A program made the translations under genes and the position numbers. The notes beneath the pieces were generated by a model that saw only the letters and a program-made list of their open reading frames with translations, made no database searches and was not told the DNA's origin. A DNA stretch of 64,000 nucleotides from Saprospiraceae bacterium (lineage in GTDB: Bacteria > Bacteroidota > Bacteroidia > Chitinophagales > Saprospiraceae), in the NCBI GenBank assembly GCA_029212405.1, contig JARGNR010000030.1:1-64000 (forward strand), read 5' to 3'. Below are positions 17,246 through 26,133 of the stretch, one piece after another (within the stretch, counting starts at the first letter, position 1; every line of letters begins with the position of its first letter).

Positions 17246-18109
17246 CTAAAATTTTGGGCAATCTGTTCGGTGTCTATGGCTTCCAAATAACCTGACATTT
17301 TTATTCAGTTTGAATGTTATGGTAACCATCCCAGTAAAAAAGTAATCTTTCACATTGGCCCCACCTCTTTGTTGTCCAGTGGCGACATTGACGGGTTGAT
17401 CTTGTCCAAAAAATTCTCCAATTCGATTTCCTAGACTTGCGGCAATGGGTCCATTCCCTGCTGCCAATTCTTCGTAGGCAACATAATCGGTAGACACATC
17501 ATCGATATAATCGGTAAACGTTCTTCTTGCAAGAATGTCAATAGAAAAATTTACTTGGTCATTCACCTTGAACTTAGCACCGGCTCCAAACGGAATAGCC
17601 AATGATAATCTATTGTATTTCGACGCAAATCCTGGCATCCCTTGACCTTCTGTCCCTAAAGGTTGTAATGCGTATGAAACCCCATTCAATTCGGTAGTCG
17701 GGTTAAAATAAAATGCGCTTAGACCTGCTGTAAAATATGGAGAGATTGGGTTTTCTTCTCCAAAATTATATCCAAATAAATGATATTCTCCCAGAACTGC
17801 AAATTCAATTAATGTAGTAGTAAAATTTAAATTTCTTTGCTTTTGCCATGCTAAAAAAGATTTGGAATCATCTCCTGAAAGCTTCCCGTATAATAAGTTG
17901 CCCTTAAGTGCAATGTATTTACTAAAATTTAACTTTGCCATTGCCTGCACCGAAACATGTGTGTTCGATAAGTTTGAGCTAAAATCGGGAGAGTTTAAAT
18001 CCCCCCAGTATACTGAACCACCAATGCCAAGTCCATATTCTAAGTATTGTGCTTTGGCGGTGGACAGCCCACAGATACTTATAACAAATATTAATAATAG
18101 ATTTTTCAT
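17246..18109 (-). CDS. DUF6089-type outer-membrane barrel protein
   Basis: A signal peptide (MKNLLLIFVISICGLSTAKAQ) precedes YLEYGLGIGGSVYWGDLNSP, the signature start of DUF6089 proteins. Alternating aromatic strands follow, with YFTAGLSAFYFNP, LAIPFGAGAKFKVN and a C-terminal FFTGMVTITFKL. The tail ends RHRTDCPKF after the last strand. The length is 287 residues. The family is widespread in Bacteroidota and of unknown function, with a probable outer-membrane location. Confidence 0.83.
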   Translation of the reverse strand: MKNLLLIFVISICGLSTAKAQYLEYGLGIGGSVYWGDLNSPDFSSNLSNTHVSVQAMAKLNFSKYIALKGNLLYGKLSGDDSKSFLAWQKQRNLNFTTTLIEFAVLGEYHLFGYNFGEENPISPYFTAGLSAFYFNPTTELNGVSYALQPLGTEGQGMPGFASKYNRLSLAIPFGAGAKFKVNDQVNFSIDILARRTFTDYIDDVSTDYVAYEELAAGNGPIAASLGNRIGEFFGQDQPVNVATGQQRGGANVKDYFFTGMVTITFKLNKNVRLFGSHRHRTDCPKF

Positions 18110-18456
18110 TGTTCCTTACTACATTACATATTAATGCAAATTTTAATATTTTATTTTTTAAATCCTATAAAAATTCATAAATCTTTGAGAATAAGTGCAA
18201 AAAACTTCCAATTGGTCGTGAATTTTCAGTTTAAGACTCAAAAAATCATGTTTTCTAAATGGTAAATCCTGTTTTGATGTTCCTATAGCCACTTCTTACA
18301 ATATACAGACTTGTGTCAATGGGATAAATTATTGGGAAATTGGCAGGAGGAAACTCAGGTTGAAATCAAAAATAAATGTGAAAAGTGGATTTAAATAAAC
18401 GCTTCACTGAACAATTAACGTAATATTACCGTAATAATTATAAAATAAATCAAAAT
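18110..18456. other. intergenic region between divergent genes
   Basis: These 347 bases separate the divergent DUF6089 and subtilase genes. I see no gene. A 10-bp palindrome, GTAATATTAC, lies at 18420-18429, 28 bases before the subtilase ATG, and a second GTAAT follows it. No exact TAnnTTTG box is apparent for either gene. Confidence 0.45.
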
Positions 18457-20130
18457 ATGAAGTTAGTAGTTAGAGTTTTAGTCTTCTTTTTATTTGTTGG
18501 GAACGCATTTTCTCAAGATGATTTAAAAGATTGGTACCACAAAGATCCTTCTGAAGGGTACATGGGCGTTTCGATAGACAAAGCTTATGCAGAATTATTA
18601 AAAGGAAAACAGAGTCAACCTGTTATTGTAGCAATTATAGATTCTGGTGTTGATATTTACCATGAAGACCTTGCAGATAATATTTGGACCAACCCTGGAG
18701 AAATTCCTGATAATAATATTGATGACGATGGAAATGGCTACATAGACGATGTAAATGGGTGGAATTTTATTGGTGGACCTGATGGCAAAAATGTGGGTCC
18801 TGACTCATACGAAGTGACGAGATTATACGGAAAGTACAAATACAAGTACGAGAATGCCAATCCTATTCTGTTAAACGATGAAGACAAAAAAGAGTATTTA
18901 CAATTTCAAGTTTACAAAAAAGAGGTAGACAAAAATCGGTCAAAAGCACAAAAAGCAATTGATGAAGTTGAAGGAATTAGAGCAACGGTAATGGCTTCTT
19001 TAGACGCATTAAAAACAAAGCTTGATTTGGATTCTTTGGAGTATACGTACGACAACTTAAGTAAGATTGAAACTGCAGATCAATTTGTCATTATTGGAGG
19101 TAGAATAATACAAGATTTTGCCAAACCAGGAGAAAAATTTGACATCACAGAAATCAAAGAATTTATTGAAGCGGATATCAACAAAGATATTAATAAACAA
19201 AGAGAAAAGTTAGATTTCGCTTACAACCCAGATTATGATCCTAGATCTACGATTGTCATGGATGACTATTCAAATAGTAAAGAAACGAACTATGGGAATA
19301 ATGATGTGAAAGGTCCTGATTCATTCCATGGAACCCACGTAGCAGGTATTGTGGGTGCCGTTCAAAATAATGACATAGGTATGAATGGTGTAGCATCCAA
19401 TGTGCGCATCATGTCTGTAAGAACTGTTCCAGATGGGGACGAAAGAGATAAAGATGTGGCCAATGCCATTCGATATGCGGTGGACAATGGAGCAAGTATT
19501 ATCAATATGAGTTTTGGCAAGGGTTATGCTTGGGACAAAGACATCGTAGATGATGCTGTAAAGTATGCTACTAAAAAAGATGTATTATTGGTTCATGCTG
19601 CAGGAAATTCAGCTCAAGACAACGATGAAACAGGAAATTTCCCAAATGACAAATACAATAAAGCAAGTGGCTTTTTATTTTGGAAGAAAAAGAAATCTAA
19701 AAATTGGATTGAAGTGGGAGCTTTGTCTCCAGAACCAGGAGAAAATTCAGTGGCTAGCTTTTCTAATTATGGACAGACCAATGTAGATATCTTTGCTCCG
19801 GGAGTCCAAATTTACGCTACACTTCCAGAAAATAAATATTCGTTTTTACAAGGGACATCTATGGCCTCTCCAGTTGTTGCTGGAGTTGCTGCTGTATTGA
19901 GATCCTACTTCCCCACCTTGAGAGCTGATCAGATAAAAGAAATTATTATGGAAAGTGCTACACCTTTGGATCTAATGGTTAAAAAACCTGGAGATAAAAG
20001 TGGCGAATTGGTTGAATTTAAAACCTTGAGTGTTCAAGGTGGAACAGTCAATTTGTACAATGCCGTCAAATTGGCTCAAAACACAAAAGGAAAGAAAAAA
20101 TTAAAGAAACAAAAGAAAGGGAATGCTTAA
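18457..20130 (+). CDS. S8 subtilisin-like serine peptidase, exported
   Basis: The 557-residue precursor has a signal peptide (MKLVVRVLVFFLFVGNAFSQ). The catalytic triad is visible: D62 in VAIIDSGVDIYHEDL, H294 in FHGTHVAGIVG and S468 in LQGTSMASPVVAGVAA. The oxyanion asparagine lies in HAAGNSAQDN. About 230 residues separate Asp and His, against about 30 in subtilisin. The insert is lysine-rich and helical (YKKEVDKNRSKAQKAIDEVE). There is no obvious T9SS C-terminal domain; the protein ends in a basic tail (KGKKKLKKQKKGNA). It is likely periplasmic or secreted. A strong terminator follows. Confidence 0.93.
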   Translation: MKLVVRVLVFFLFVGNAFSQDDLKDWYHKDPSEGYMGVSIDKAYAELLKGKQSQPVIVAIIDSGVDIYHEDLADNIWTNPGEIPDNNIDDDGNGYIDDVNGWNFIGGPDGKNVGPDSYEVTRLYGKYKYKYENANPILLNDEDKKEYLQFQVYKKEVDKNRSKAQKAIDEVEGIRATVMASLDALKTKLDLDSLEYTYDNLSKIETADQFVIIGGRIIQDFAKPGEKFDITEIKEFIEADINKDINKQREKLDFAYNPDYDPRSTIVMDDYSNSKETNYGNNDVKGPDSFHGTHVAGIVGAVQNNDIGMNGVASNVRIMSVRTVPDGDERDKDVANAIRYAVDNGASIINMSFGKGYAWDKDIVDDAVKYATKKDVLLVHAAGNSAQDNDETGNFPNDKYNKASGFLFWKKKKSKNWIEVGALSPEPGENSVASFSNYGQTNVDIFAPGVQIYATLPENKYSFLQGTSMASPVVAGVAAVLRSYFPTLRADQIKEIIMESATPLDLMVKKPGDKSGELVEFKTLSVQGGTVNLYNAVKLAQNTKGKKKLKKQKKGNA

Positions 20131-20154
20131 TTAAGAGATTCCTCTCAAATTATA

Positions 20155-20187
20155 AAGCTCATGTTTTTCAGCATGGGCTTTTTTTTA
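20155..20187 (+). terminator. terminator of the subtilase gene
   Basis: AAGCTCATG (20155-20163) pairs with CATGGGCTT (20172-20180), with one G-T pair, and is followed by six or more T bases. It begins 25 bases after the subtilase stop. Confidence 0.85.
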
Positions 20188-20209
20188 TATTCATTAGTAA
20201 AGGATTGAA

Positions 20210-20731
20210 TTATACAATTTTCATTGCTTTTTCATAACAATAAAAAGGGATTGCTTTTTTTCTGAAGAAACAATATCCGTTGGCTCGTGTATATCCCAAT
20301 TTTAAATACATCGCATTGGATATTTGATTCCCTGCGTAGGCATCAAGGCGAATAGAATTGTATCCATGCTCTTTTGCATACTCCTCTGCAAACAAACACA
20401 TTTTCTTGCCGAGTCCATGCCCTTGAAATTCTGGATGTACACCTAATCTGTGAATGACCAGAACTTTCTTACTTCTTTGTGGCCAATGTACGAACTTGTA
20501 TTGATCATCTTGCTTTTCATTCAACACCATACTTGCAGCAATTTTATTCTCAGAGCGAATCACAAAATTATGTCCAAGTACCACATCATTTGTTAAAGTT
20601 TCCAAATCTGGATAGTCGTAATTCCATTGATCAACACCATGAGCAAGTAAAACATCCGTAATGGAAAAGAACATTTCAAGTGTATTTTCAACATTATCAG
20701 GGGTCCCTTTTGTAATTTCTGAAAATTGCAT
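20210..20731 (-). CDS. GNAT-family N-acetyltransferase
   Basis: The protein from 20731 (MQFSEITKGT) is 173 residues. The frame extends upstream to 20824, but that would overlap the divergent DUF6580 gene and its promoter, so 20731 is preferred. The GNAT core shows VLVIHRLGVHPEFQGHGLGK, the acetyl-CoA loop Q-x-x-G-x-G, and then YNSIRLDAYAGNQISNAMYLKLGY, the usual strand 5 and helix. The acceptor is unknown. Confidence 0.82.
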   Translation of the reverse strand: MQFSEITKGTPDNVENTLEMFFSITDVLLAHGVDQWNYDYPDLETLTNDVVLGHNFVIRSENKIAASMVLNEKQDDQYKFVHWPQRSKKVLVIHRLGVHPEFQGHGLGKKMCLFAEEYAKEHGYNSIRLDAYAGNQISNAMYLKLGYTRANGYCFFRKKAIPFYCYEKAMKIV

Positions 20732-20742
20732 TGTGTGTTTTG

Positions 20743-20774
20743 TTTGATTTTCTCCTTTATGAAGACTACATTTG
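20743..20774 (+). promoter_or_regulatory. strong Bacteroidota-type promoter
   Basis: TTTG at 20743-20746, a 20-base spacer and TACATTTG at 20767-20774 match the full TTTG-N(19-21)-TAnnTTTG consensus. Transcription would begin near 20781, 13 bases before the ATG of the DUF6580 gene. This is the best promoter match in the window. Confidence 0.7.
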
Positions 20775-20793
20775 CAATTATACATAAAATGAT

Positions 20794-21375
20794 ATGAAGT
20801 TAGAATCAAAAAAGACCTTGGCAATAAGTGGATTGTTTATCCTTTTCGGAGCCTTTAGCAGATTATTTACTTTTTTACCTAATTTTTCTGCACTTGAAGC
20901 ATTGGCGTTATTTGGGGGAGCATACATTGCTATACGCTATATTGCTATTCTTATTCCATTGGTAGCATTGTTTGTCAGTGATTTGATCATCAATAATACA
21001 GTTGCCAGAGCTTTTTTTCCAGATCATGAAGGCCTGGTCATCTTTTCGGAATACATGATATGGAATACCATTGCTATTGTGGCCATAGTATTGTTTGGAA
21101 GATATTTCCTTAAGAAAATGTCCTTTTTAAGAGGTGCCGTTGGAATTTTAGGGGCAACAGGTATATTTTGGATTATTTCTAATATTGGAGCTTGGCTATC
21201 CAGTGGACTGTTCCCGCTTACATTTGCTGGAATGATTGAAAACTTCATTTTCGCTTTACCGTTTCTTAAAAATAGTTTACTAGGGAATGCGGTATTTGGA
21301 GCGATTTTGTTTGGTTCATTTGAGTTATTGACAAGATCTTACCCTGATTTGGTCACTGCAAAACATAAAGCATAA
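20794..21375 (+). CDS. DUF6580 membrane protein, putative transporter
   Basis: This 193-residue protein has about five to six transmembrane segments. Landmarks are FSRLFTFLPNFSALEALALFGGAY, IPLVALFVSDLIINN, IFWIISNIGAWL and LKNSLLGNAVFGAILFG in pieces. These match the DUF6580 family, which resembles small S-components of ECF vitamin transporters. No energy-coupling genes or riboswitch are nearby, so the substrate is unknown. It starts downstream of a near-perfect promoter. Confidence 0.78.
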   Translation: MKLESKKTLAISGLFILFGAFSRLFTFLPNFSALEALALFGGAYIAIRYIAILIPLVALFVSDLIINNTVARAFFPDHEGLVIFSEYMIWNTIAIVAIVLFGRYFLKKMSFLRGAVGILGATGIFWIISNIGAWLSSGLFPLTFAGMIENFIFALPFLKNSLLGNAVFGAILFGSFELLTRSYPDLVTAKHKA

Positions 21376-21419
21376 TACACCACCTTAAGTACGATTTCAA
21401 AATTTCGATTTACACAATA

Positions 21420-21448
21420 TAAGTACTTGAAAAATGTTAAGTACTTGA
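21420..21448. repeat. paired AAGTACTTGA direct repeats
   Basis: AAGTACTTGA occurs at 21421-21430 and 21439-21448, with starts 18 bases apart, and each contains the palindrome AAGTACTT. A third TAAGTAC lies at 21386-21392. The array is 50-80 bases upstream of the CHAP gene's -7 box. It may be a regulator-binding array. Confidence 0.35.
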
Positions 21449-21499
21449 CAAAGTTTAATTTACCGTAGGGATTAAAGTCCATAGTATGTGTCATAAAAG

Positions 21500-21507
21500 T
21501 ATCTTTG
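21500..21507 (+). promoter_or_regulatory. -7 box of the CHAP gene
   Basis: TATCTTTG matches TAnnTTTG exactly. Transcription would begin near 21514, so an upstream in-frame start at 21505 cannot be used and the ATG at 21526 is favoured. No clear -33 element is present. Confidence 0.5.
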
Positions 21508-21525
21508 CCATTCAAATTTGTGGAA

Positions 21526-22086
21526 ATGAATAGATACACCCTTATCCTATTCGTATGCATGACCATGTTGTCGTTTACCAGCTTCAACTTCGAAATAGGT
21601 CAAGTTATCGATAGGTATTATGACGTCCCAGTTTACTTCAACGGTAATAATTTCAGAAATGTTAATGGTAGGAATGTAACCTATGATGGATACAACCTAG
21701 GTTTAAAATATCAATGTGTAGAATATGTCAAGCGATTCTACTTTGAAGTCTATGGACACAAGATGCCCAATTCTTACGGACACGCGAAAGACTTATTTGA
21801 TCCGGAATTAGGAGACAAAGAATATAATGCCGAACGAGGTCTCATGCAATACCGCAATACCAGATATGAAAAACCCCAAGAAGGAGATATTTTAGTCTAC
21901 GGCAGAAGTCCCAACAATCCATTTGGCCATACAGGAATTATCTGTGAAGTTGGTGAAAATCACGTAGTTTTAATTCAACAAAATTACGGTACCAAAACCA
22001 GGCAGAAACTTACCCTTGCTGAATTTCAAGGAATTTATACCGTTGCGGATTATGATGTATTGGGGTGGTTGAGGTATGTGGAATAA
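21526..22086 (+). CDS. exported CHAP-domain amidase/peptidase
   Basis: From the ATG at 21526 the protein is 186 residues, with a hydrophobic signal or anchor (MNRYTLILFVCMTMLSF). The CHAP domain has the nucleophile in LKYQCVEYVKRFYFEVYG and the histidine in NPFGHTGIICEVGENHVVLIQ (in pieces), followed by LGWLRYVE. CHAP enzymes cut peptidoglycan cross-bridges or amide bonds. It is probably periplasmic and may act in wall turnover. It converges with hemE. Confidence 0.86.
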   Translation: MNRYTLILFVCMTMLSFTSFNFEIGQVIDRYYDVPVYFNGNNFRNVNGRNVTYDGYNLGLKYQCVEYVKRFYFEVYGHKMPNSYGHAKDLFDPELGDKEYNAERGLMQYRNTRYEKPQEGDILVYGRSPNNPFGHTGIICEVGENHVVLIQQNYGTKTRQKLTLAEFQGIYTVADYDVLGWLRYVE

Positions 22087-22105
22087 TGCCTAAAATAAGT
22101 AGGAC

Positions 22106-23143
22106 TTAATAACTATAACTCTTCACCGTATTTACAAAAGCTTTGACTCCATCTAGTGGAGTATCTGGATATACACCATGCCCTAAATTGACAATATGAT
22201 TTCCTCCAAAAGCCTGAATCATAGCCTTGGTTCTGGATTCGATTTCATCATGCGGTGCATACAATACACAAGGATCCAAATTTCCTTGGACCACTCGATC
22301 CGACCCTACCGTATCTCGTACAAACTGAGTCCCCATATTCCAATCAATGCCAATCACATTAGAACCAATACTCGCTATATCTTTAAGGGAATACCATGCG
22401 CCCTTGCTAAAAACGATCGTAGGAATGTCTTCCGCTTGAAGCGCATCATTGATTTTTTTAATATACGGTATACAAAATGTTCTATACATCTCTTCATTCA
22501 ATACACCTGCCCATGAATCAAAGATCTGAATGACGTCTGCTCCATGCTGTGCTTTCAATTTGGTATACTCGATTATGGTATCGGTCAGCTTACTCAATAA
22601 CAAATGTGCAGCTTCTGGATTTTGATACAACATTTTCTTGGCTTTAGAGAACGTTTTGCTTCCACTTCCTTCCACCATGTAGCAAAAGAGCGTAAATGGC
22701 GCTCCACTGAACCCAATCAACGGCACTCGATCCTTCAATTCACGTTTGGTAATATCTAGCCCATTGAACACATACTCCAACTTTTCTGCAGCAGATTTCC
22801 CAGAATCCAGTTTTTCAATATCTGATAGTGATTGTATAGTCTCTGGAAAATTGGGTCCTTTCTTTTCGATCATTTCATATTCTAAACCCATACATTCTGG
22901 AATAACCAAAATATCTGAGAAAATAATCGCCGCATCTACATCGAGTTCATCCACCGGTTGAATCGTCACTTCAGCTACCAAATCAGGAGTGGTCACCAAC
23001 TCGATAAAACCTGAAAGACTGGCTCTCACTGCTCTATACTGGGGTAATATTCTACCCGCTTGTCGCATCAACCAAACGGGTGGACGTTCGGTTTGTTCTC
23101 CTCGTACCTTTCTTAAAAAAATATCATTATCGTATGTTCTCAT
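22106..23143 (-). CDS. hemE: uroporphyrinogen decarboxylase
   Basis: HemE removes the four acetate carboxyls of uroporphyrinogen III to give coproporphyrinogen III in haem synthesis. The N-terminal signature PPVWLMRQAGRILPQYR holds the substrate-binding arginines, and AAIIFSDILVIPECMG carries the catalytic aspartate. FSGAPFTLFCYMVEG and NLGHGVYPDTP complete the family pattern. The length of 345 residues is normal. It is divergent from dapB, with a TATATTTG box at 23177-23170. Confidence 0.96.
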   Translation of the reverse strand: MRTYDNDIFLRKVRGEQTERPPVWLMRQAGRILPQYRAVRASLSGFIELVTTPDLVAEVTIQPVDELDVDAAIIFSDILVIPECMGLEYEMIEKKGPNFPETIQSLSDIEKLDSGKSAAEKLEYVFNGLDITKRELKDRVPLIGFSGAPFTLFCYMVEGSGSKTFSKAKKMLYQNPEAAHLLLSKLTDTIIEYTKLKAQHGADVIQIFDSWAGVLNEEMYRTFCIPYIKKINDALQAEDIPTIVFSKGAWYSLKDIASIGSNVIGIDWNMGTQFVRDTVGSDRVVQGNLDPCVLYAPHDEIESRTKAMIQAFGGNHIVNLGHGVYPDTPLDGVKAFVNTVKSYSY

Positions 23144-23169
23144 GGATTCTATGCTATTGTATTGAGGCG

Positions 23170-23177
23170 CAAATATA
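23170..23177 (-). promoter_or_regulatory. -7 box of hemE
   Basis: TATATTTG on the minus strand matches TAnnTTTG exactly and lies 26 bases before the hemE ATG. The -33 region is poor. Confidence 0.5.
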
Positions 23178-23219
23178 ATTGATTTCTCTACCTTTTCTTC
23201 GTTCTTCCCCTTCGGTCAT

Positions 23220-23227
23220 TATATTTG
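23220..23227 (+). promoter_or_regulatory. -7 box of dapB
   Basis: TATATTTG on the plus strand matches TAnnTTTG exactly and lies 30 bases before the dapB ATG. A weak TTCG sits 18 bases upstream. With the hemE box it forms a compact divergent promoter pair. Confidence 0.5.
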
Positions 23228-23257
23228 ACATTTCTTTGAATAAACAACGCGTAGGAA

Positions 23258-23980
23258 ATGAATATAGCAATCATCGGTTATGGAAAAATGGGGAAAACCA
23301 TTGAACATTTGGCAGTGGAAAGAGGACATGCCATTGTTCTTAAAATTTCTAGTGAAAACTTGGATGAATTTACGGTTTCTAATTTACAGGCAAAACAGAT
23401 AGATGTAGCTATAGAATTCACCAATCCTCATGTGGCATTTCAGAATATCACCACCTGTTTTGAAGCGGGAGTGAAAGTTGTTAGTGGATCGACGGCATGG
23501 TTGGACAAATGGGAAGAGGCCTTGTTTTCCATGAGACAGCACAATGCATCCTTTATTTACGCCTCCAATTTCAGCGTTGGGGTCAATTTGTTTTTTGCAC
23601 TGAATAGCCACTTGGCCCAACTGATGCAACCCCATACAGACTATAATGTATCGATGACTGAAATACACCATACGGCAAAAGTAGATGCTCCAAGTGGAAC
23701 AGCCGTGACACTAGCCGAAGGTATATTGAATTCCTTGGACAGAAAATCTAGTTGGGTTCAAGAAAAACAACCTGAATCCGATGAAATATTGATCGAATCG
23801 GTACGCCAAGACCCTGCACCTGGAACGCATTCCATCACTTATTCTTCAGACATTGATGATATTGAAATCAAACATACGGCCAAGAGTCGCAAAGGCTTTG
23901 CTTTGGGAGCTATTTTGGCAGCAGAATATCTAGTGGATAAGGAAGGGTTGTTTACTATGAAAGAGGTGTTGGGTTTGTGA
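23258..23980 (+). CDS. dapB: 4-hydroxy-tetrahydrodipicolinate reductase
   Basis: DapB reduces hydroxy-tetrahydrodipicolinate with NAD(P)H in the lysine/diaminopimelate pathway. NIAIIGYGKMGKTIEHLA is the Rossmann motif. EIHHTAKVDAPSGTA holds the catalytic His and Lys and the substrate-binding loop. SGSTAWLDKW and YASNFSVGVNLFF are further family blocks. The length of 240 residues is slightly short, which is normal in Bacteroidota. Its stop abuts the stop of the convergent UPF0173 gene. Confidence 0.95.
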   Translation: MNIAIIGYGKMGKTIEHLAVERGHAIVLKISSENLDEFTVSNLQAKQIDVAIEFTNPHVAFQNITTCFEAGVKVVSGSTAWLDKWEEALFSMRQHNASFIYASNFSVGVNLFFALNSHLAQLMQPHTDYNVSMTEIHHTAKVDAPSGTAVTLAEGILNSLDRKSSWVQEKQPESDEILIESVRQDPAPGTHSITYSSDIDDIEIKHTAKSRKGFALGAILAAEYLVDKEGLFTMKEVLGL

Positions 23981-24664
23981 TTACACCTCCTTACTTTCCC
24001 CAACTTCCAATAATGTCAAATCCTTACCTCTGCTTATAAAATGAGCCACAGCCACACTTTTATCTATTGTAATCGGTGGAAAACTATCGTAATGACAACC
24101 GATCACACTATTGCACTTAATGAAATCACTTGCTATAGAGGCATCTTTATATCCCATGGTAAAATTATCCCCAATAGGTAAAACGGCCACTTTTACCTTT
24201 GGACAGGTCATAGGAATCAATTCCATATCTCTGGTCAATGCGGTATCTCCTGCAATGTAAATGCATTCATTTTCATGCCATAGTACAAAACCTCCAGGAT
24301 TTCCTCCATAGCTCCCATCTGGCAATACGCTGGAATGTACTGCATTTACATATTTTGCAGTTCCAAAATCAAAATTATATTTACCTCCGTGATTCAAAGG
24401 ATGTCCCTTGATCCCTTTTTCTTGAAACCAGGAAACGATCTCATAATTGGAAACCAGTAGTGCATCTGGATTATTCGATGCAATTCTTTCGACATCCAAA
24501 ACATGGTCCTGATGCCCGTGAGTAATGAAGATATAATCACATTTAATGGCATCAATATCCACCTCTGAAGCCAATGGATTGCCTGAAATAAATGGATCTA
24601 CTAGAATATTTTTTCCATTTAATTCTATAAGCAAAGTCGAATGTCCGTAATAAGTAATTTTCAT
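23981..24664 (-). CDS. UPF0173 metal-dependent hydrolase
   Basis: This 227-residue metallo-beta-lactamase-fold protein has FITHGHQDHVLD as the H-x-H-x-D-H metal site, HSSVLPDGSYGGNPGGFV, and IAGDTALTRDME with the bridging aspartate. GCHYDSFPPI carries the last histidine. These are the hallmarks of UPF0173 (YtkL type), whose substrate is unknown. It is cytoplasmic and a single gene, convergent with dapB. Confidence 0.88.
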   Translation of the reverse strand: MKITYYGHSTLLIELNGKNILVDPFISGNPLASEVDIDAIKCDYIFITHGHQDHVLDVERIASNNPDALLVSNYEIVSWFQEKGIKGHPLNHGGKYNFDFGTAKYVNAVHSSVLPDGSYGGNPGGFVLWHENECIYIAGDTALTRDMELIPMTCPKVKVAVLPIGDNFTMGYKDASIASDFIKCNSVIGCHYDSFPPITIDKSVAVAHFISRGKDLTLLEVGESKEV

Positions 24665-24798
24665 TTTTCTCTATTTTTTTGCTGAATAAGCTTACCAAAG
24701 TAATCAATAAATTGCCAATTGACTAGGAAAGTATTCCAAAATTATCCAAAATTAGAATTGACAAATATCCAACTTCTATTGCTTATTTCATGACATTT

Positions 24799-25326
24799 TT
24801 ACAACTTCTGCTTCCATATCATGTGATGATAGCCTTTCTCCCAATAATCTTTTAAAACAAGCTCTGGTAAACCAATTTTCTTCTGCCAATATTTTTGTGA
24901 TGATTGATATCCGCTATCTAAAAAATATGCATCAAACTGCTTTTTCTGAAGTAGTTTTAAGACTTTATCAAACATAAAAGTGCCCACTCCCCTCTTTTGG
25001 ACTGTTGGTAAGACGTATACATTCTTGACCTCAGGAGTTCGTTCATCTTGTATTCTAAAATGATCTTGAATGATTGTGTTTGGCTTACCGTAACCGATTA
25101 TACCCACTATCTGATCATGATGTTTTGCTACAAAACATAACTCAATAGGACCTCTTCCACTGAAATAGCTTTCCAAGTCAAGTTGTTTAGAAGCCATTTC
25201 CTCTTTTAAGGTTGCTTCAGGATGCTGAATTTTATTTTTCTTTATTACATCTCGAATTGAAGTCTTTAATAACTGTGCCGCTGATCGTCCATCGATTTTC
25301 TGTATTGGTTCAAATGTCAAATTCAT
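24799..25326 (-). CDS. GNAT-family N-acetyltransferase
   Basis: This 175-residue protein has a GNAT core: IVGIIGYGKP, then VKNVYVLPTVQKRGVGTFMFDKVL with the acetyl-CoA loop, and FLDSGYQSSQKYWQKKIGLP, which replaces the usual N-x-x-A-x-x-Y helix. The acceptor is unknown. It lies alone upstream of the divergent Crp/Fnr regulator gene. Confidence 0.78.
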   Translation of the reverse strand: MNLTFEPIQKIDGRSAAQLLKTSIRDVIKKNKIQHPEATLKEEMASKQLDLESYFSGRGPIELCFVAKHHDQIVGIIGYGKPNTIIQDHFRIQDERTPEVKNVYVLPTVQKRGVGTFMFDKVLKLLQKKQFDAYFLDSGYQSSQKYWQKKIGLPELVLKDYWEKGYHHMIWKQKL

Positions 25327-25551
25327 CTTGGTTAAATTATTTTAGAAGGTAAGATTACTCCTAATCTTTGCATTTTTAAGAAAAATTGGACCTCATCGAC
25401 AAAAACACTCGACCAATCCTTCTATCTTTCGATATCATAGCATAAAATGAAGGAAATAAACATTACGCAACGTTTGAAAGGTAACACTCAATTTATGTTC
25501 ATCGCATCACGCAAATGACGACTATTACAAAAATTTGAAACATCATCATTT

Positions 25552-26127
25552 ATGATACAGCATTTGATTTCATTTTTGGATTCTTATTCACCACTAAGTA
25601 GAGAGGAAAAAGAATATCTCGAGGCACATATCCCAATCCAATCGTTTTCAAAAAATGAATTTCTATTAAAGCAAGATGAAATTTCGAATCGCTTCTTTTT
25701 TATCATCAATGGATGCGCTAGAATGTTTTATACGGTGGATGGTATGGAAAAAACGGCCTTCTTCTATATGGAAAAAGATTTTGTAAGCGCCTATGAACGT
25801 TTCACCAAACAAGTTCCTTCAAAACATAGTATCCAGACCATTGAAAAAAGTACTGTTGCCATTATTTCTGTAGAAACTGCTCAAAATTTGCTCCAGCGCT
25901 TTCCAAAATTTGAGTATCTTGCACGAGTAATGATGGAGAATGAACTCATAATTTATCAAAATATCATTTCTAGTTTCATTACCCAAAATGCTGAACAACG
26001 ATATCTTCATTTGCTCAAGCACAGACCAGATATTATACAACGTATTCCACAATACCATTTGGCAACCTATGTAGGCGTTTCTCCAGAAACATTGAGTAGA
26101 ATTAGAAAAAGGATTTTAATGGCATAA
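25552..26127 (+). CDS. Crp/Fnr-family transcriptional regulator
   Basis: This 191-residue regulator has an N-terminal cyclic-nucleotide-binding-like beta-roll (FLLKQDEISNRFFFIINGCARMF in pieces), a dimer helix (PKFEYLARVMMENEL), and a C-terminal helix-turn-helix (IPQYHLATYVGVSPETLSRIRK). The glycine/arginine phosphate-binding cassette of CRP is absent and there is only one cysteine, so neither cAMP nor an iron-sulfur cluster is the likely signal. This is the typical Bacteroidota form with unknown ligand. A perfect TTGAC-N4-GTCAA palindrome follows its stop and precedes the DUF2834 gene, its probable target. Confidence 0.88.
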   Translation: MIQHLISFLDSYSPLSREEKEYLEAHIPIQSFSKNEFLLKQDEISNRFFFIINGCARMFYTVDGMEKTAFFYMEKDFVSAYERFTKQVPSKHSIQTIEKSTVAIISVETAQNLLQRFPKFEYLARVMMENELIIYQNIISSFITQNAEQRYLHLLKHRPDIIQRIPQYHLATYVGVSPETLSRIRKRILMA

Positions 26128-26133
26128 GCATTT

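Noticed and set aside
18420-18429. Palindrome GTAATATTAC before the subtilase gene
   Set aside because: It is a 10-bp AT-rich palindrome of the sort expected by chance in this DNA; noted only in the intergenic entry.
20732-20824. N-terminal extension of the GNAT enzyme at 20210
   Set aside because: It would overlap the divergent DUF6580 gene and its promoter; the ATG at 20731 gives a normal GNAT length.
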